The notes under the pieces: model-generated
Told to the model about the DNA's origin: nothing
Databases searched by the model: none
The model's input: only the letters and a program-made list of their open reading frames with translations
Origin: Bettongia penicillata ogilbyi
Taxonomy: Eukaryota; Chordata; Mammalia; Diprotodontia; Potoroidae
Direction: 5' to 3'
DNA: 64,000 nucleotides
Assembly (NCBI GenBank): GCA_023548195.1
Contig: JAJHZJ010000496.1
Coordinates: 11,005,570 to 11,069,569 of the forward strand
Translations under genes and position numbers: made by a program
Shown: positions 46,421 through 57,139 of the stretch, piece by piece
How the letters are laid out: every line of letters begins with the position of its first letter
How positions within the stretch are numbered: the stretch's first letter is position 1

Positions 46421-47359
46421 CTGGTTCTAGTTTTTGGGAAGGTTTTCCTGATGTTACAATATGTCTTTGTCAATGCAATATCCACCTTTTGTTCTTAGTT
46501 TTGGTCTTTGGAGTTTCTTTATCTGCTTGATATCTCTAGATATTTGAAGGCAAGGTATTAAATCTTCCTGAAGCATAGAGAGTAGGACATAGTATAGACT
46601 TAGTAAGAGTATTTTGGATGAATGAATAAAGTCTTTCCTTTTTTAGGTGAACCATCCTCAGTTTTCTTGCACATAAAAGAAATACCTTGAAAATGGAAGG
46701 TGGTCTAAAAAGAAGACTAGAGAGTGGAGCCAGATGTTACCAGCTGTTGGAGTGGCTGGTGGGAGAGACGGTTGTCAGGCTAACATTGGCACCATTTCAT
46801 TGGCATTGGGTTTCCAGCTGGCCACCTGGCTCCTCAGTCATCAGTGCTCGGCCTCAGGGTGGGAATCTTTCCTATGGGAATTTCAGGGTCCACCTTAGAA
46901 TGCTGAGCTGATGGCTTCCAGAATTAGCCTTGGGTTACTATGTGACTCTGGTTCACTGAGCTGTTGGGCTACATTGAATTTGCAATCCTATCTTTTGATC
47001 ATTTGAAGTTTCTGCCTTCCCCAGCCTGAAATAATTACATATTAGAGGCTCTCCCAGTGATGTCCCCAATTCCCCCTGCAAAACAGAAGCATTTTGAGGA
47101 GCTGCCAATCAGCAGAACATCAGAGCTGGGCAAGAGAAAGGAGAAACACAAGATGTGTTTTGGTAAATATTAGCTTTCGGTAAGTCAAGGATGCCAGTTG
47201 GGTGTTTCTTTAAGGTGGATAAGCCATGAAGTTAGTCTTGTCTGTGAAGTAAATGGGTTTTAGAAGCAAAATTAAAAAAATTAAAGGAAGATGTAGTTTG
47301 GCATTTGAGAAGGAAATATGAGCTCTCTCTGCATGAAATAGATTAAGTTTGCTAATATC

Positions 47360-47560
47360 CTGTGTGAATGTTCCATCCCTCCTGGAATGACTTTTTGTAT
47401 TTTGTATGTTTCTATATTGTGCCTCCCTTAGATTTTAGCATGTTGAGGGCTGAATCCATTTGTCATTTCTGACTTTGTGTCTTAGACACCTGGCATCGTG
47501 CTTGGTACATAGGAGGCCCTTAATAAATGCTTGTTGAACTGAAGATTTGCCTGTAAAATA
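47360..47560 (+). repeat. L2 LINE 3' end
   Basis: 'catgttgagggctgaatcca', 'gcatcgtgcttggtacatag', 'ccttaataaatgcttgttga'. Confidence 0.8.
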
Positions 47561-47739
47561 AAAGCACTTGGAGGGTCCTTTGCTCACCTTTAAAATAGTT
47601 GATCTGATAATGTGGCCCCAGTTCTCAGAATTTTTTTCAGAATATTTTTTATGGCTATACTGTATTCTTATTTTATTTTTTTAAATGATGTTATATTTTT
47701 TCTTGGACTCATAAAAATGACAAAGTCTTTCTTAAGTAA

Positions 47740-48035
47740 TAACTCAGACATATAGAGTGTTTCACAAAACACTTTCTCTCACAAACTCTCACATAGACTG
47801 TAAAAATATTATAAACACCATTTTAAAGATGAGAGAACTGAGGCTTAAAGAATTTAGGATGATATAGCTAAGTGGTATGCACTGGGCTTTTCTCTACCTA
47901 CGTGACCTTAGACAAGTTACTTAACCTCCATCAGTCTCAGCTTCCTCATCTGTAAAATGAGTAGGTTTGGACTAGATGTCTGCTGAGGTTCCTTTTAACT
48001 CTAGATCTCTGACCCTATGATTCCTAAGTTAGCGT
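47740..48035. repeat. MIR-like SINEs, opposed pair
   Basis: 47745-47865 antisense ('aagatgagagaactgaggct'), 47870-48030 sense ('gaccttagacaagttactta', 'cttcctcatctgtaaaatga'). Confidence 0.7.
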
Positions 48036-48624
48036 CCTTTTTACTCTTTCTGTTGCATCACGATGTCTAAAGTGTCCTATAGAGCCATCCAATTCATTTT
48101 TAAACTTCCCCTGATGGTTGCAAGGGTGATGCTAAGGTTTGGAGCTGGAAAACTCTATAGCAAGTAGCACTAGAACCCAGGCCTTCTGCTTGACCCCTCC
48201 CTGAAGCATGTAAAACAACTTGCTCAAAGCTGGTAGAGAGAAAGGGGCATGGGAGGAGGGATTATTTAAAATACACAACTCTGTGGCTTATCCCCATCCC
48301 TCCTAACATCTAAATATACAAACATGAGTTAGGATGCTGGCATTGAGCCTTTCCTCATGTGTGGAGATGAACCTGAGAAGCCCCAGCATTGCTCCATTAA
48401 GACTTTTCCATGAGTCCTTTTCTCCTAGCCTGTGCCAGAGATTTGCCAAGGGAAGAGGCTATGATGTGATAAACAAATAACAAGTTAGGGAAGCTCATCT
48501 TTCTAACTTGAGAGTTCTCTGGAACATGATGAGAACATGTCTTTCTCATGTTCTGTTGCTTCTTCCTCTAGCTCACCGCCTAAGCTCTCCCCTAAATGAC
48601 TCATCGTCTCTTGTGAAAACCATA

Positions 48625-48760
48625 CCATGCTAATCTCAGTGAAATTACTGACAAGTGACTTTGTAAGGCCTATTTAGCCACTCACTCTCAGCCTCAGTTT
48701 CCTTATCTACCAAAAGAGGAGGTTGAACTAGATGACCTTGAAGGTCCCTCCCAGTCCTGC
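48625..48760 (+). repeat. MIR-like core fragment
   Basis: 'gcctcagtttccttatctac' and 'tagatgaccttgaaggtccc'. Confidence 0.7.
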
Positions 48761-49307
48761 TGTTGTTTATTCTAAGGTGTCTCTTAGCTTTGATGTTCTA
48801 TTTTTGAAGGTCCGATGCAGCCTTGCTGTTGTATATATCCAACTTCCATATTTTCTGTCCTGAGGATCCTCCCAGATTTCCTGTTGTGTGTGTTAAAGTC
48901 CTTTCCAGCTTCATATTCTGTCTTTTAAGTTCCCCTAGCTCACATTCTCCTATTGTCTACATCATTCTGTTCTGTATGGTGGCCATTGTGTTCTCATTTT
49001 GTTCCATCGTATTAAAGTTGTTTGCTTTTCGGAGATCATAAAACTTTACAATCTAAGTGAATATTCTCTTTGGTCTATTTTGGTGGGACTAATTTAATTT
49101 TTGTAATCTTAGTTATGAAAAATGGGAGGAACTTTTTGTTCCTAGCCTTGGACAAGTCGAGGGAAAAGCTGTTGGAGGAAATCTTGTTGCACACATCATG
49201 TGTAGATAATATTAGGCTGCCATTTATTCTGTGTTTGGTCTTTATTGGGGTTGCCTTGGCTGAGGGCCCTACTTCCCTAACAGTTTTGTTTCTTTTTCTT
49301 TTCTCAG

Positions 49308-49429
49308 ATCTAGAAATGACTGGAGATTTAAATAGTGATGATTATGAATATGAAGATGAAGCCAAGCTTGTTATATTTCCAGACCACTACGAAATTGCAT
49401 TGCCAAATATAGAGGAATTACCTGCACTG
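49308..49429 (+). CDS. USP13: USP13 coding exon (exon 4 by human numbering)
   Basis: A 122-bp exon, phase 1 to 0. The acceptor is TTTTCTCAG (AG at 49306-49307); the donor is GTCAGT at 49430. Joined to the single G left by the preceding exon, it opens with a Glu/Asp-rich stretch ([19 protein letters not shown]) and continues [21 protein letters not shown]. The [18 protein letters not shown] segment is nearly diagnostic of USP13; USP5 reads differently here. It forms the acidic linker and the last strand/helix part of the cryptic UBP-like domain. If the donor were not used, translation would run into the intron and stop after about ten codons (TAG at 49457-49459). The DLEMT part differs from the remembered human DLDTD. 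Confidence 0.95.
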
Positions 49430-49569
49430 GTCAGTGGATGTGGACATGCTGTTAGATAGAGATGGCTGTGTGTAATTCCAAACTTGAAACTGATCTTTTG
49501 GGAGACGTGTGTATGTATGTATGTGTGTTTCAGAGAGAGAAATTGCTGTGTCTTTTTTTCCTGTAAATT

Positions 49570-50010
49570 CTATTAAATCTGACAGGCATTTATTAAGTGT
49601 TTACTGGATACCAGACACTTTGCTAGATTCTGTGAATACAAAGACAAAAAAAACCCAAAATATTTCTGGCCCTCAAGGAACTTATGTTTTACTGGGGAAA
49701 AATATGGTCCAGAAAAATAGAGTAAGATGGAAGAAAGATACTTAAAAATAAGTGCAAAATACATACCATGCAACTTAAGAGGGGAAGAGCATTAATGACT
49801 GGAGGAAGCAGGAAAGCACTTGCGTGGAAGGTGGCACTTGAACTGAGTCATGAAGGGAACCAGGGATTTGAAGGAATCCTTAGGAAGGAAGAATGTTCCA
49901 GGTAGGGGAGGTAGCCTGTGCACAACAATGGAGGTGGCAGATGGAGTGTCACATTTGGAGAATTTAGAGTGAACTGGAACTTAGAGTACATGATGGGGAA
50001 TTATATGAAA
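49570..50010 (-). repeat. L2 LINE 3' fragment, about 440 bp
   Basis: Antisense: 'ggcatttattaagtgtttac', 'ctggccctcaaggaacttat', 'gtggcacttgaactgagtca', 'ggaatccttaggaaggaaga'. Confidence 0.8.
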
Positions 50011-50084
50011 TATTTTTTTTTCTGAAAGGTCTTGGTAACATCTAAATGTTGGAAGAAGCAAGACTTACCTTTTCATGAATTGTT

Positions 50085-50290
50085 TCTGTTGGGGCACAGT
50101 GTAAAGAACTGGCTTTGGAGTCAGAAGACCTGAGTTCAAATCTTGCTTCTGATGCTTGCTTGGTGCATGATCTTGGGTGAGGCACTGAACCTTGCCAGCC
50201 CTCAGTTTTCTCATCTGTAAAGTAAGGGGGTTGGACTGAGTGGGATCATTGGACCCTTCTGGTCATGGAGCTATGATCTGATGATCTGTT
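50085..50290 (+). repeat. MIR-like CORE-SINE
   Basis: 'actggctttggagtcagaag', 'ctcagttttctcatctgtaa'. Confidence 0.8.
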
Positions 50291-50744
50291 TCTTGGGAGA
50301 GAGCTCTGTTTAGTTTAACCTTGTTAAAGAGCCTGCTTGAGGATAGGCTGTGCTGGTCATTGATCAGGACTACCCATGTTCTGGGTGGAACCAAGACTGA
50401 GGACTATGGAACTGTGACCATGTCCACCTTCTTGCAGAAGGAAAATAGAAGCTGAGGCTGCTTTTCATCTCCCTTTCTTTTCCTTTCCTTCACTGCCCCT
50501 CCCTTCACATGGGCAAAGGTACTTTGCAATGTTTAATGTGCAATATAAATGCAAGCTGTTATTATCATGGTTGTACTCTTTCTCTGGACAGTGTCCTTGA
50601 CCTGACCCAAGTGTCTGAAGATGGAAGCCAGTTGTCCCTCAGCTTTAATTCCATTTCCCCACATCGGAGTAGTTGTGTTCAGCTCCAAAGCAATGTGCTT
50701 CCCTTCTTTTTCTCTTCCTTTTCCTTTCCTCTCCATTTTCTCAA

Positions 50745-51240
50745 GATGCAACATGATCTAATCAAAGAGAGCCAGACAGGAAATGATACAAGATTCATGT
50801 TCAAATCCTATCACAGGTACTTAGTAGCTGTGTGATCCTGGGCAAGTCAGTTAACCTCAGACAGTCTTAGTTTTCTGTGTAACCCTCACAGGGTTGTTGT
50901 ATGTGAAGAGCTGTATACAACATACAAATATCAGTTGTTATTAACATTGTTTCCCCTGCTGTTTGGGTTTTTCCCCTTTCCTCTTTTTCTCTTTTCCCTC
51001 TTCTCTCTCCAAGGCCTAAAGGGGTAGTTGTGGCAGCAGGAAGTAGTGTCAGGAAGTCCAGGGATGTCCCTGGACTTAGAGTTAAAACCTGAACTTGAAT
51101 CTACCTCAGACTATTACTAGCTGTGTGTGACCCTGGCTCACTTCACCGCTTGGTGCCTTAGTTTCCCCACCTGTAAAATGAGGGGATTGGAATCGATGAC
51201 CTCTCAGATGCCTTTCAAGTACGATTGAACCAAATCTTTC
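50745..51240 (+). repeat. Two MIR-like SINEs
   Basis: 50745-50950: 'cttagtagctgtgtgatcct', 'ctcacagggttgttgtatgt'. 51020-51240: 'tgaatctacctcagactatt', 'gtttccccacctgtaaaatg'. A pyrimidine tract separates them. Confidence 0.75.
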
Positions 51241-51549
51241 TAGTTCTTTTTTTTCTTCTTTCCCTTCCTTACTTCAAGTCCTGCTAAATGCGTGGTCATG
51301 CCTGCCAGGGCCTCGAGGTTTCTGGACAGCATTTCCCAGCATGCTCAGATACCTGTTCACTCCTGCTTGCCAGGAGGGCAGATTTTGGGAATCTGGGTTT
51401 GTTAGAGACTAGATTGGAGCTGGTCATTCCCTTTCTTTTTGCCTTTGACCTCACTGATAAGGAAAGCCAGATCTGGGGAGGGCACAGTTTGTGTGGTTTG
51501 TTTAGATGCTGCTACCAGACTAGTTTTCTTTGTTCATTTTCATGGACGA

Positions 51550-51800
51550 CTGAAGCACATAGTAGCTCCTTAAATAAATACCTGCCTCAGATACTTGTCC
51601 TGTGACTTCCTGGGGTCAGTCCCTTAATGTCCCTAAGTCTCAGTTTCCTCGTTTTGAAATGAGGATGTAATTCTAGGGATTTTGTTGTGAAGTTTGCATG
51701 AAATAATGTATCTAAAATAGAATGTAGCTAAATGTATCTAAAACTGGACACTGTAAAGAGATATATACTTAATTAGATATTATTACCATTGTTTGTTGAA
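51550..51800 (+). repeat. MIR-like CORE-SINE
   Basis: 'cctgcctcagatacttgtcc', 'gtctcagtttcctcgttttg', 'tttgcatgaaataatgtatc'. Confidence 0.75.
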
Positions 51801-51824
51801 TTTATCCTCTGATAATTCAAACCA

Positions 51825-52065
51825 AAGAATAATAATTGCTAACTTTTATATAGAACTTTAAAGTTTGCAGATTATTTTACAAGTATTTTCTTATTTGATC
51901 CCCATAGCAATCCTCTGAGGAAAATGCTACCATTATCCATATTTTATAGATGAAGAAATTCAGGCAGATGGGTAAAGTAACAGCTAGTATGTATCTGTGG
52001 GTAGATTTGAACTCTGCATCCAGCATTTTATCCATTGTACCACCTAGCTGCTTCTGTAAATAGAT
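51825..52065 (-). repeat. MIR-like CORE-SINE, full length
   Basis: 'atagaactttaaagtttgca', 'ttatttgatccccatagcaa', 'agatgaagaaattcaggcag', 'tatccattgtaccacctagc'. Confidence 0.8.
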
Positions 52066-52976
52066 ATCGGAGTTTCATATACAATCATCTTTTCTTTCCT
52101 ATTCTGTGTTATGGAAATGCTTATTTTGTTTCTTTTCTTTTTTTTTAATATAAATTTATTTATTTAACTTTTTACATTAATTTTCACAGAATTTTGGATT
52201 CCAAATTTTCTCCCCATTTCTCCCCTCCCCCCACCCCAATACACCAAGCAATCTAATTTTCCCTGTCACCAATCTGCCCTCTCTTCTATCATCCCTCCCT
52301 TCTCTTGTCCCCATCTTCTCTTTTATCCTGTAGGACCAGATGACTTTCTATTCCCTATTAACTGTATTTCTTATTTCCTAGTAGCAACAACAATACTAAA
52401 CAGTTGTTCCTAAAACTTTGAGTTCCAACTTCTCCCCATCCCTCTCTCTTCACCCATTCCCTTTGGGAAGGCAGGCAATTCAATATAGGCCCTCTCTGTG
52501 TAGTTTTGCAAATGACTTCCATAACAGTCGTGTTGTGTACGACTAACTATATTTCCCTCCATCCTATCCTGCCCCCCATTGTTTCTATTCTGTCTTTTGA
52601 TCCTGTCCCTCCCTGAGTGTTGACTTCAAATTGCTCCCTCCTCCCATTGCCCTCCCTTCCATCATCCCCTCCCCCTTGCTTATCTCCTTCTCCCCCACTT
52701 TCCTGTATTGTAAGATAGGTTTTCATACCAAAATGAGTGTGCATTTTATTCCTTCCTTTAGTCGAATGTGATGAGGGTGAAACTTCATGTTTTTTTCTCA
52801 GCTCTCCTCTTTTTCCCTCCACTAAAAAGTCTCCTGCTTGCCTCTTGAATGAGATATAATTTACCCCATTCCATTTCACCCTCTCTTCTCCCACTACATT
52901 TCTCTCTCACCATTTACCTTAATTTCTTTTAAGATATGGTCCCATCCTATTCAATTCACTCTGTGCTCTCTGTCTC

Positions 52977-53051
52977 TGTATGTGCGTGCATGTGTGTATG
53001 TGTGTGTGCATGCACGCATGTATGTGTGTGTGTGTGTATGTACGTGTGTGT
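52977..53051 (+). repeat. (TG/TGCA)n run inside the HAL1 3' UTR
   Basis: 'gtgtgtatgtgtgtgtgcat' and 'gtatgtgtgtgtgtgtatgt'; an imperfect microsatellite where HAL1 copies carry simple repeats. Confidence 0.9.
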
Positions 53052-53246
53052 GGTCCCACCAACTACCCAGATACTGAAAAGTTTTAAGAGTTACAAATAT
53101 TGTCATGTAGGACATTTCCATGTAGGAATGTAAACAGTTCACCTTTGGTAAGTCCCTTATGACTTCTCTTTGCTGTTTCCTTTTTCATGCTTCTTCTCAT
53201 TCTTGTGTTGGAAAGTCAAATTTTCTTTTCAGCTCTGGTCTTTTCA

Positions 53247-54296
53247 TTAAGAATGCTTGAAAGTCCTCTGTTTCATTGAAGACCATATTTTCCCCTGAAG
53301 TATTATACTCAGTTTTGCTGGGTAGGTGATTCTTGGTTTTAATCCTAGCTCCTTTGACTTCTGGAATATTCTATTCCATGCCCTTCGATCCCTTAATGCA
53401 GAAGCTGCTAGATCTTGTGTTATCCTGATTGTATTTCCACAGTACTGGAATTGTTTCTTTCTAGCTGCTTGCAATATTTTCTCCTTGACCTGGGAATTCT
53501 GCAATTTGGCCACAATGTTCCTAGGAGTTTCTCTTTTTGGATGTCTTTCAGGCGGTGATCGATGAATTCCTTCAATACTTATTTTGCCTTCTGGTTCTAG
53601 AATGTCAGGGCAGTTTTCCTTGATAATTTCATGAAAGATGATGTCTAGGTTCTTTTTTTGATCATGGCTTTCAAGTAGTCCCATAATTTTTAAATTCTCT
53701 TTCCTGGATCTATTTTCCAGGTCAGTTGTTTTTCCCATGAGATATTTCACATTCTCTTCCATTTTTTCATTCTTTTGGTTTTGTTTTGTGATTTCTTGGT
53801 TTCTCAGAAAGTCATTAGCCTCCATCTGTTCCATTCTAATTTTGAGAGAACCATTTTCTTCAGTGAGCTTTTGAACCTCTTTTTCCATTTGGCTACTTCT
53901 GCTTTTGAAAGCATTCTTCTCCTCATTGGCTTTTTGAACCTCTTTTGCCAATTGAGTGAGCCTATTTTTCAAGGTGTTATTTTCTTCAGCATTCTTTTGG
54001 GTCTCCTTTAGCAAGGTATTGACCCATTTTTTCATGCTTTTCTTGCATCTCTCTCATTTCTCTTCCCAGTTTTTCCTCTACCTGTCTAACTTGATTTTCA
54101 AAATCCTTTTTGAGCTCTTCCATGGCCTGAGCCCACCGGACATCCACCTCAGATGTCTGGGATAGAGAGGCCCTGACCTCCACGTCTTTCTCCGATGGCA
54201 AGCATTGTACTTCGTCATCAGAAATGAAAGGCAGGAACATCTGTCCCCAAGAAAGTAGCTTTCTATGGTCTTATTTTTCTTCTCTTTTCTGGGCAT
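53247..54296 (-). pseudogene. HAL1/L1 ORF1 (RNA-binding chaperone), frameshifted
   Basis: L1 ORF1p-type protein, about 350 codons, start ATG at 54296 (MPRKEKKNKTIESYF). Two frame changes break it: one near 54240 and one in a T6 run at 54027-54032; because the second restores the original phase, the rest stays open to a stop at 53247. A long Lys/Glu-rich coiled coil spans roughly 53770-54130 (KEVQKLTEENGSLKIRMEQM), then an RRM-like part (RKENLKIMGLLE) and the C-terminal domain (RNIVAKLQNSQVKEKILQAA, LKPRITYPAKLSIILQGK). Full-length ORF1p binds RNA as a trimer. The two indels abolish a normal product here, but the reading frame is otherwise well kept, so the insertion is young compared with the surrounding L1 relics. 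Confidence 0.87.
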
Positions 54297-55049
54297 TTTC
54301 CCAGCCAGTTACTTGACTTCTGAGATTCCTCTCCACCCCCACCTAGATTGGCCCAGCTAGTGCTTGGGGTCTGAGATTCAAATGCTGCTCCCCAGTCTCA
54401 GGGCTTTCAGGGGTGGGTGTGGCTGCTATTCAATGTGAGCTTAAATTCTGGTGCTCGGGTGGGGGCAGGGCTGCCTCCCAGGCTCAGTTCCTTCAGGGGC
54501 TTTATGGAGAGACCTTAGGTAATGACCCTGAGCTCCTGTCTGCTCAGGGAGTCCCAGGCCACTGCTGCCTCTGCCGCTGTCTCCTGAGGGGGCCTGAGCC
54601 ACGGAGATACCCCGCTCCCCTCTCGGCCAGCCCAGAAGTCTCTCTCACTGACGTGTAGCACCTGTGGGCGGAGGGACCTTCGCTGCCACCGGAGATTCTG
54701 TCCCTGAAGCCTGCTCAGATCCCAGAGCAGTGCAGGGGTAGGCTCTGTGTCCGGTGCACGACGGACCCCTGGGGATGGCTTTCCAGGGCTCTCTGGAACG
54801 GAAATCTCTTCCACTGTGTTTCTGCGTGGGTTGCACTGCTCCAGAATTTGTGAGGAGTTCTTTTTACAGGAAATTTATGGGCTGTGGGTTTGGAGCTAGC
54901 ATACAGTGAGTCTTTCTACTCCGCTATCTTGGCTCCTCCATATTTTGTTTCTTAAATAAAATATATATGGAATATAAAATAATTTTTTATAAAATGAAAT
55001 AGAATAAAATCAACAAAATAGAAAAAATATATGTATATGTCAATAATAT

Positions 55050-55165
55050 AAAGAGGAAATTATGTTTGATGAAATGCAGGGACTGTGTTTGTGCCTGTCT
55101 TGGTATCATCTTGTGCTTAGCACAGTGCCTGCTATGTTTTAGGCACTTATAACTTGGTGACTTGA
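55050..55165 (+). repeat. L2 LINE 3' end
   Basis: 'gcagggactgtgtttgtgcc' and 'tgcttagcacagtgcctgct'. Confidence 0.75.
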
Positions 55166-55429
55166 TTTCTCTGAAATAATGCTAGGACTCCTATATCATT
55201 GCAAGCTTAGTGCAAAATTTCTGTGGGCTTTCTTTAAAGCAGATTTTAAATATAGATATCTGTCTTTAGGTAAAAGGTAAAATAGCGTATCATAAATAAA
55301 TGCTATATTTTCTTTTATGTCTTCCATTAACCTCATATCTACATGGAAAAAAAATTAGCTGTGAAATTACTTGTAAAAACTTTTTATCCTAATTTATATT
55401 TTAGCTATAGATCAATATTTATCAGTATG

Positions 55430-55665
55430 GGCAGAGTATTGGGCCTGGAGTCAGGAAGACCTGAGTTCAAATCTGGCCTCAGACACTTACTAGCTGTGTG
55501 ACCCCAGGAAAGTTACTTAACCCTGTTTACCTCAGTTATCTCATCTGTAAAATGAGCTGAAGAAGGAAATAGAAAATCATTTCATTATCTTTGCCAAGAA
55601 AACCCTAAATGGGTCATCAAGAATAAGACATAACTGAAATGATTAAAGTAACAACATCTGGCATA
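55430..55665 (+). mobile_element. Mar1-type SINE, near full length
   Basis: Sense head ('gggcctggagtcaggaagac'), core ('ctagctgtgtgaccccagga', 'ttatctcatctgtaaaatga'), then directly the RTE tail ('tttgccaagaaaaccctaaa', 'gacataactgaaatgattaa'). Only the first few bases of the head are lost. Confidence 0.85.
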
Positions 55666-55714
55666 AAACCTGAAGTATGAGAACTCACACCAACATCAAG
55701 AGTGTTGAACAAGT

Positions 55715-56287
55715 TGTAATGTGAACAACCACAGGCAATGAGAGTTAAAGATCTTCCTAGCCCATTAATAGATGGCTGGTGGAGCCCATTAAGGGAAGCT
55801 TAATTAAGGGAGGCTTCTTTTGGAGGAAGACCCACACCTTTTGTTAATTGCTAATGAGGCATTGGGTCAGGAGGGCTGTGATGCCCTCTGGTTCTGAAAA
55901 GTGTATATATACACTCTGAGGTGAGGTTCTGCTTTGGGGGGGTTACTCTTTGGAAGAGGGTTCATGTGCCAGATGAGATTCTGGGTAGTCATTAAGAAGT
56001 CCCTTGATTTTAAAAACCCAGATTTTGGTGTTTCTCTCTCTGGTAACTATGTGTGTGTGTGTAATGGTCCGACAGTTGGATCTGTCTGTTGATTTGTGAT
56101 GTATGTGTTGCTTATGGTCAGACAGAAGCCCTGTCTGTTAGTCTTTATCTCTTTGTATTTTCTCTCTTGGTGAATGTAACTAAAGTAGATTGTTGACACC
56201 TCAAAAGTTGCTTTCCTTTTAGAAAAGCAGATCTAAGTACCTGCGCTAGCAGGCCATCCTGGATATGTCAGGGTATTTGCTGCTACA
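55715..56287 (+). mobile_element. Solo LTR of an endogenous retrovirus
   Basis: 573 bp beginning TGTAATGTGAAC and ending TGCTGCTACA (TG...CA), bounded by CAAGT at 55710-55714 and 56288-56292, a 5-bp target-site duplication (6 bp if the shared A is counted). Inside, a TATA box sits in a 16-bp palindrome (55900-55915), with an inverted CCAAT (ATTGG at 55861-55865) upstream. No internal retroviral sequence, so it is a recombined solo LTR. Orientation follows the TATA box. I cannot assign the ERV class. Confidence 0.72.
55900..55915 (+). promoter_or_regulatory. TATA-containing palindrome, putative LTR core promoter
   Basis: AGTGTATATATACACT is a perfect 16-bp palindrome with a TATATA core, placed as expected for the U3 promoter of the LTR. 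Confidence 0.5.
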
Positions 56288-56459
56288 CAAGTCCCCTTCC
56301 AATGAGTGATTACAGAGTAATTCTTTTGTATAAAAAGCATATTATAGCCAGGAAAAAACTACTAGAAATTATTTGAAAACTCAGGGATTTTGGGGGTGGT
56401 GCAAGGTACGATGTAAGTGGCCCAGGGCATTCTGACATATAACTAAGAGTAGGTTTTAG

Positions 56460-56640
56460 GCTCATCAGATCATAGATTTTAGTTTGGAAAGAAACATAGA
56501 GGTCCTCAAGTCCAGCATTTGACTTTTACAGATGAAGAAACAGAGGCTAAGGGACATAGGTGACTTGCCCACCCAAGGTCATACTGTGTAGTGGGTGGCA
56601 GAGCTGAGTGTTGAATCAGGCCCTCTAACTTTACATTAAG
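56460..56640 (-). repeat. MIR-like SINE
   Basis: 'ttacagatgaagaaacagag', 'gacttgcccacccaaggtca', 'ttgaatcaggccctctaact'. Confidence 0.7.
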
Positions 56641-57139
56641 AGTATTTTTCTCCTTTTACAAATGATTATTTGCTGCTTTTGAGGTTTTTATACTCTTGCT
56701 ATTCCAAAAATAAAAGTTATGGAGCTGAAAAAGACCCTAACCAACCATCAAGTTTCCTTTATCTCTTGACCTCCCTATCTGAGAAACTTTTACCCTGTTA
56801 GGCACTTAATGAAATGTAAAACTTAGTTTTTCTAACTTGGATCTGCCTTATGATAACTTAAGGTAAATAAGTGTAGATAATGAACTCTAGGGAGATAATT
56901 CACATTTCCTTCTTAGAATAATGGCTTAAGGAGCCATCCACTGTGATCCAGGAAAAGGACCAAATGTCCTTTTTCTATTTGCTTAAAAATATTGGCTTCA
57001 TATGCCACCATAACCAGGAGCATGTTAGCCATCAAGAAGTGCATTTGAAGACATTATACCTTATCCTTGAACAAAACTGAGGTAGTAGGGTCTATAAAAA
57101 AGAACACCGGACTGGGTGTTGGGGGACTTGGGTCCTAGA

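Larger units (their letters stand above)
36796..49307 (+). other. USP13: USP13 intron 3
   Basis: 12.5 kb, phase 1, GT at 36796 and AG at 49306-49307. Besides the listed repeats, stretches without recognisable elements are 37345-38585, 38700-39335, 40205-40930, 42065-42915, 43080-43555, 43780-44055, 45180-46005, 46640-47355, 48035-48620 and 48760-49300. These are the best places to test for conserved intronic sequence, because repeats are scarce there. Confidence 0.88.
52135..54940 (-). mobile_element. Half-L1 (HAL1-like) retroelement, 2.8 kb, structurally complete
   Basis: Antisense element with every expected end: 5' terminus GGAGGAGCCAAGAT on the minus strand at about 54927-54940, GC-richer 5' UTR (54300-54925), one ORF1 (53247-54296), a 3' UTR with purine-rich minus-strand tracts and a (CA)n-type run (52977-53051), and an A-rich tail (T-rich at 52135-52150). 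There is no room for ORF2: only 1.1 kb lie between the ORF1 stop and the tail. The 13-bp TATTTTGTTTCTT at 52122-52134 and 54941-54953 is a perfect target-site duplication. HAL1 elements are known L1 derivatives that carry ORF1 only and rely on L1 ORF2p in trans. Confidence 0.88.
52066..55020 (+). repeat. LINE 3' UTR fragment interrupted by the HAL1-like element
   Basis: 52066-52134 ('ggagtttcatatacaatcat', 'tgttatggaaatgcttattt') and 54941-55020 ('cttaaataaaatatatatgg') appear to be two halves of a LINE 3' UTR related to 23975-24360, parted by the insertion at 52135-54940. Confidence 0.5.

Noticed and set aside
54413..54836. GC-richer block with several short ORFs, considered as a CpG-island promoter.
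   Set aside because: It is the 5' UTR of the antisense HAL1-like element, bounded by its 5' end at 54940.
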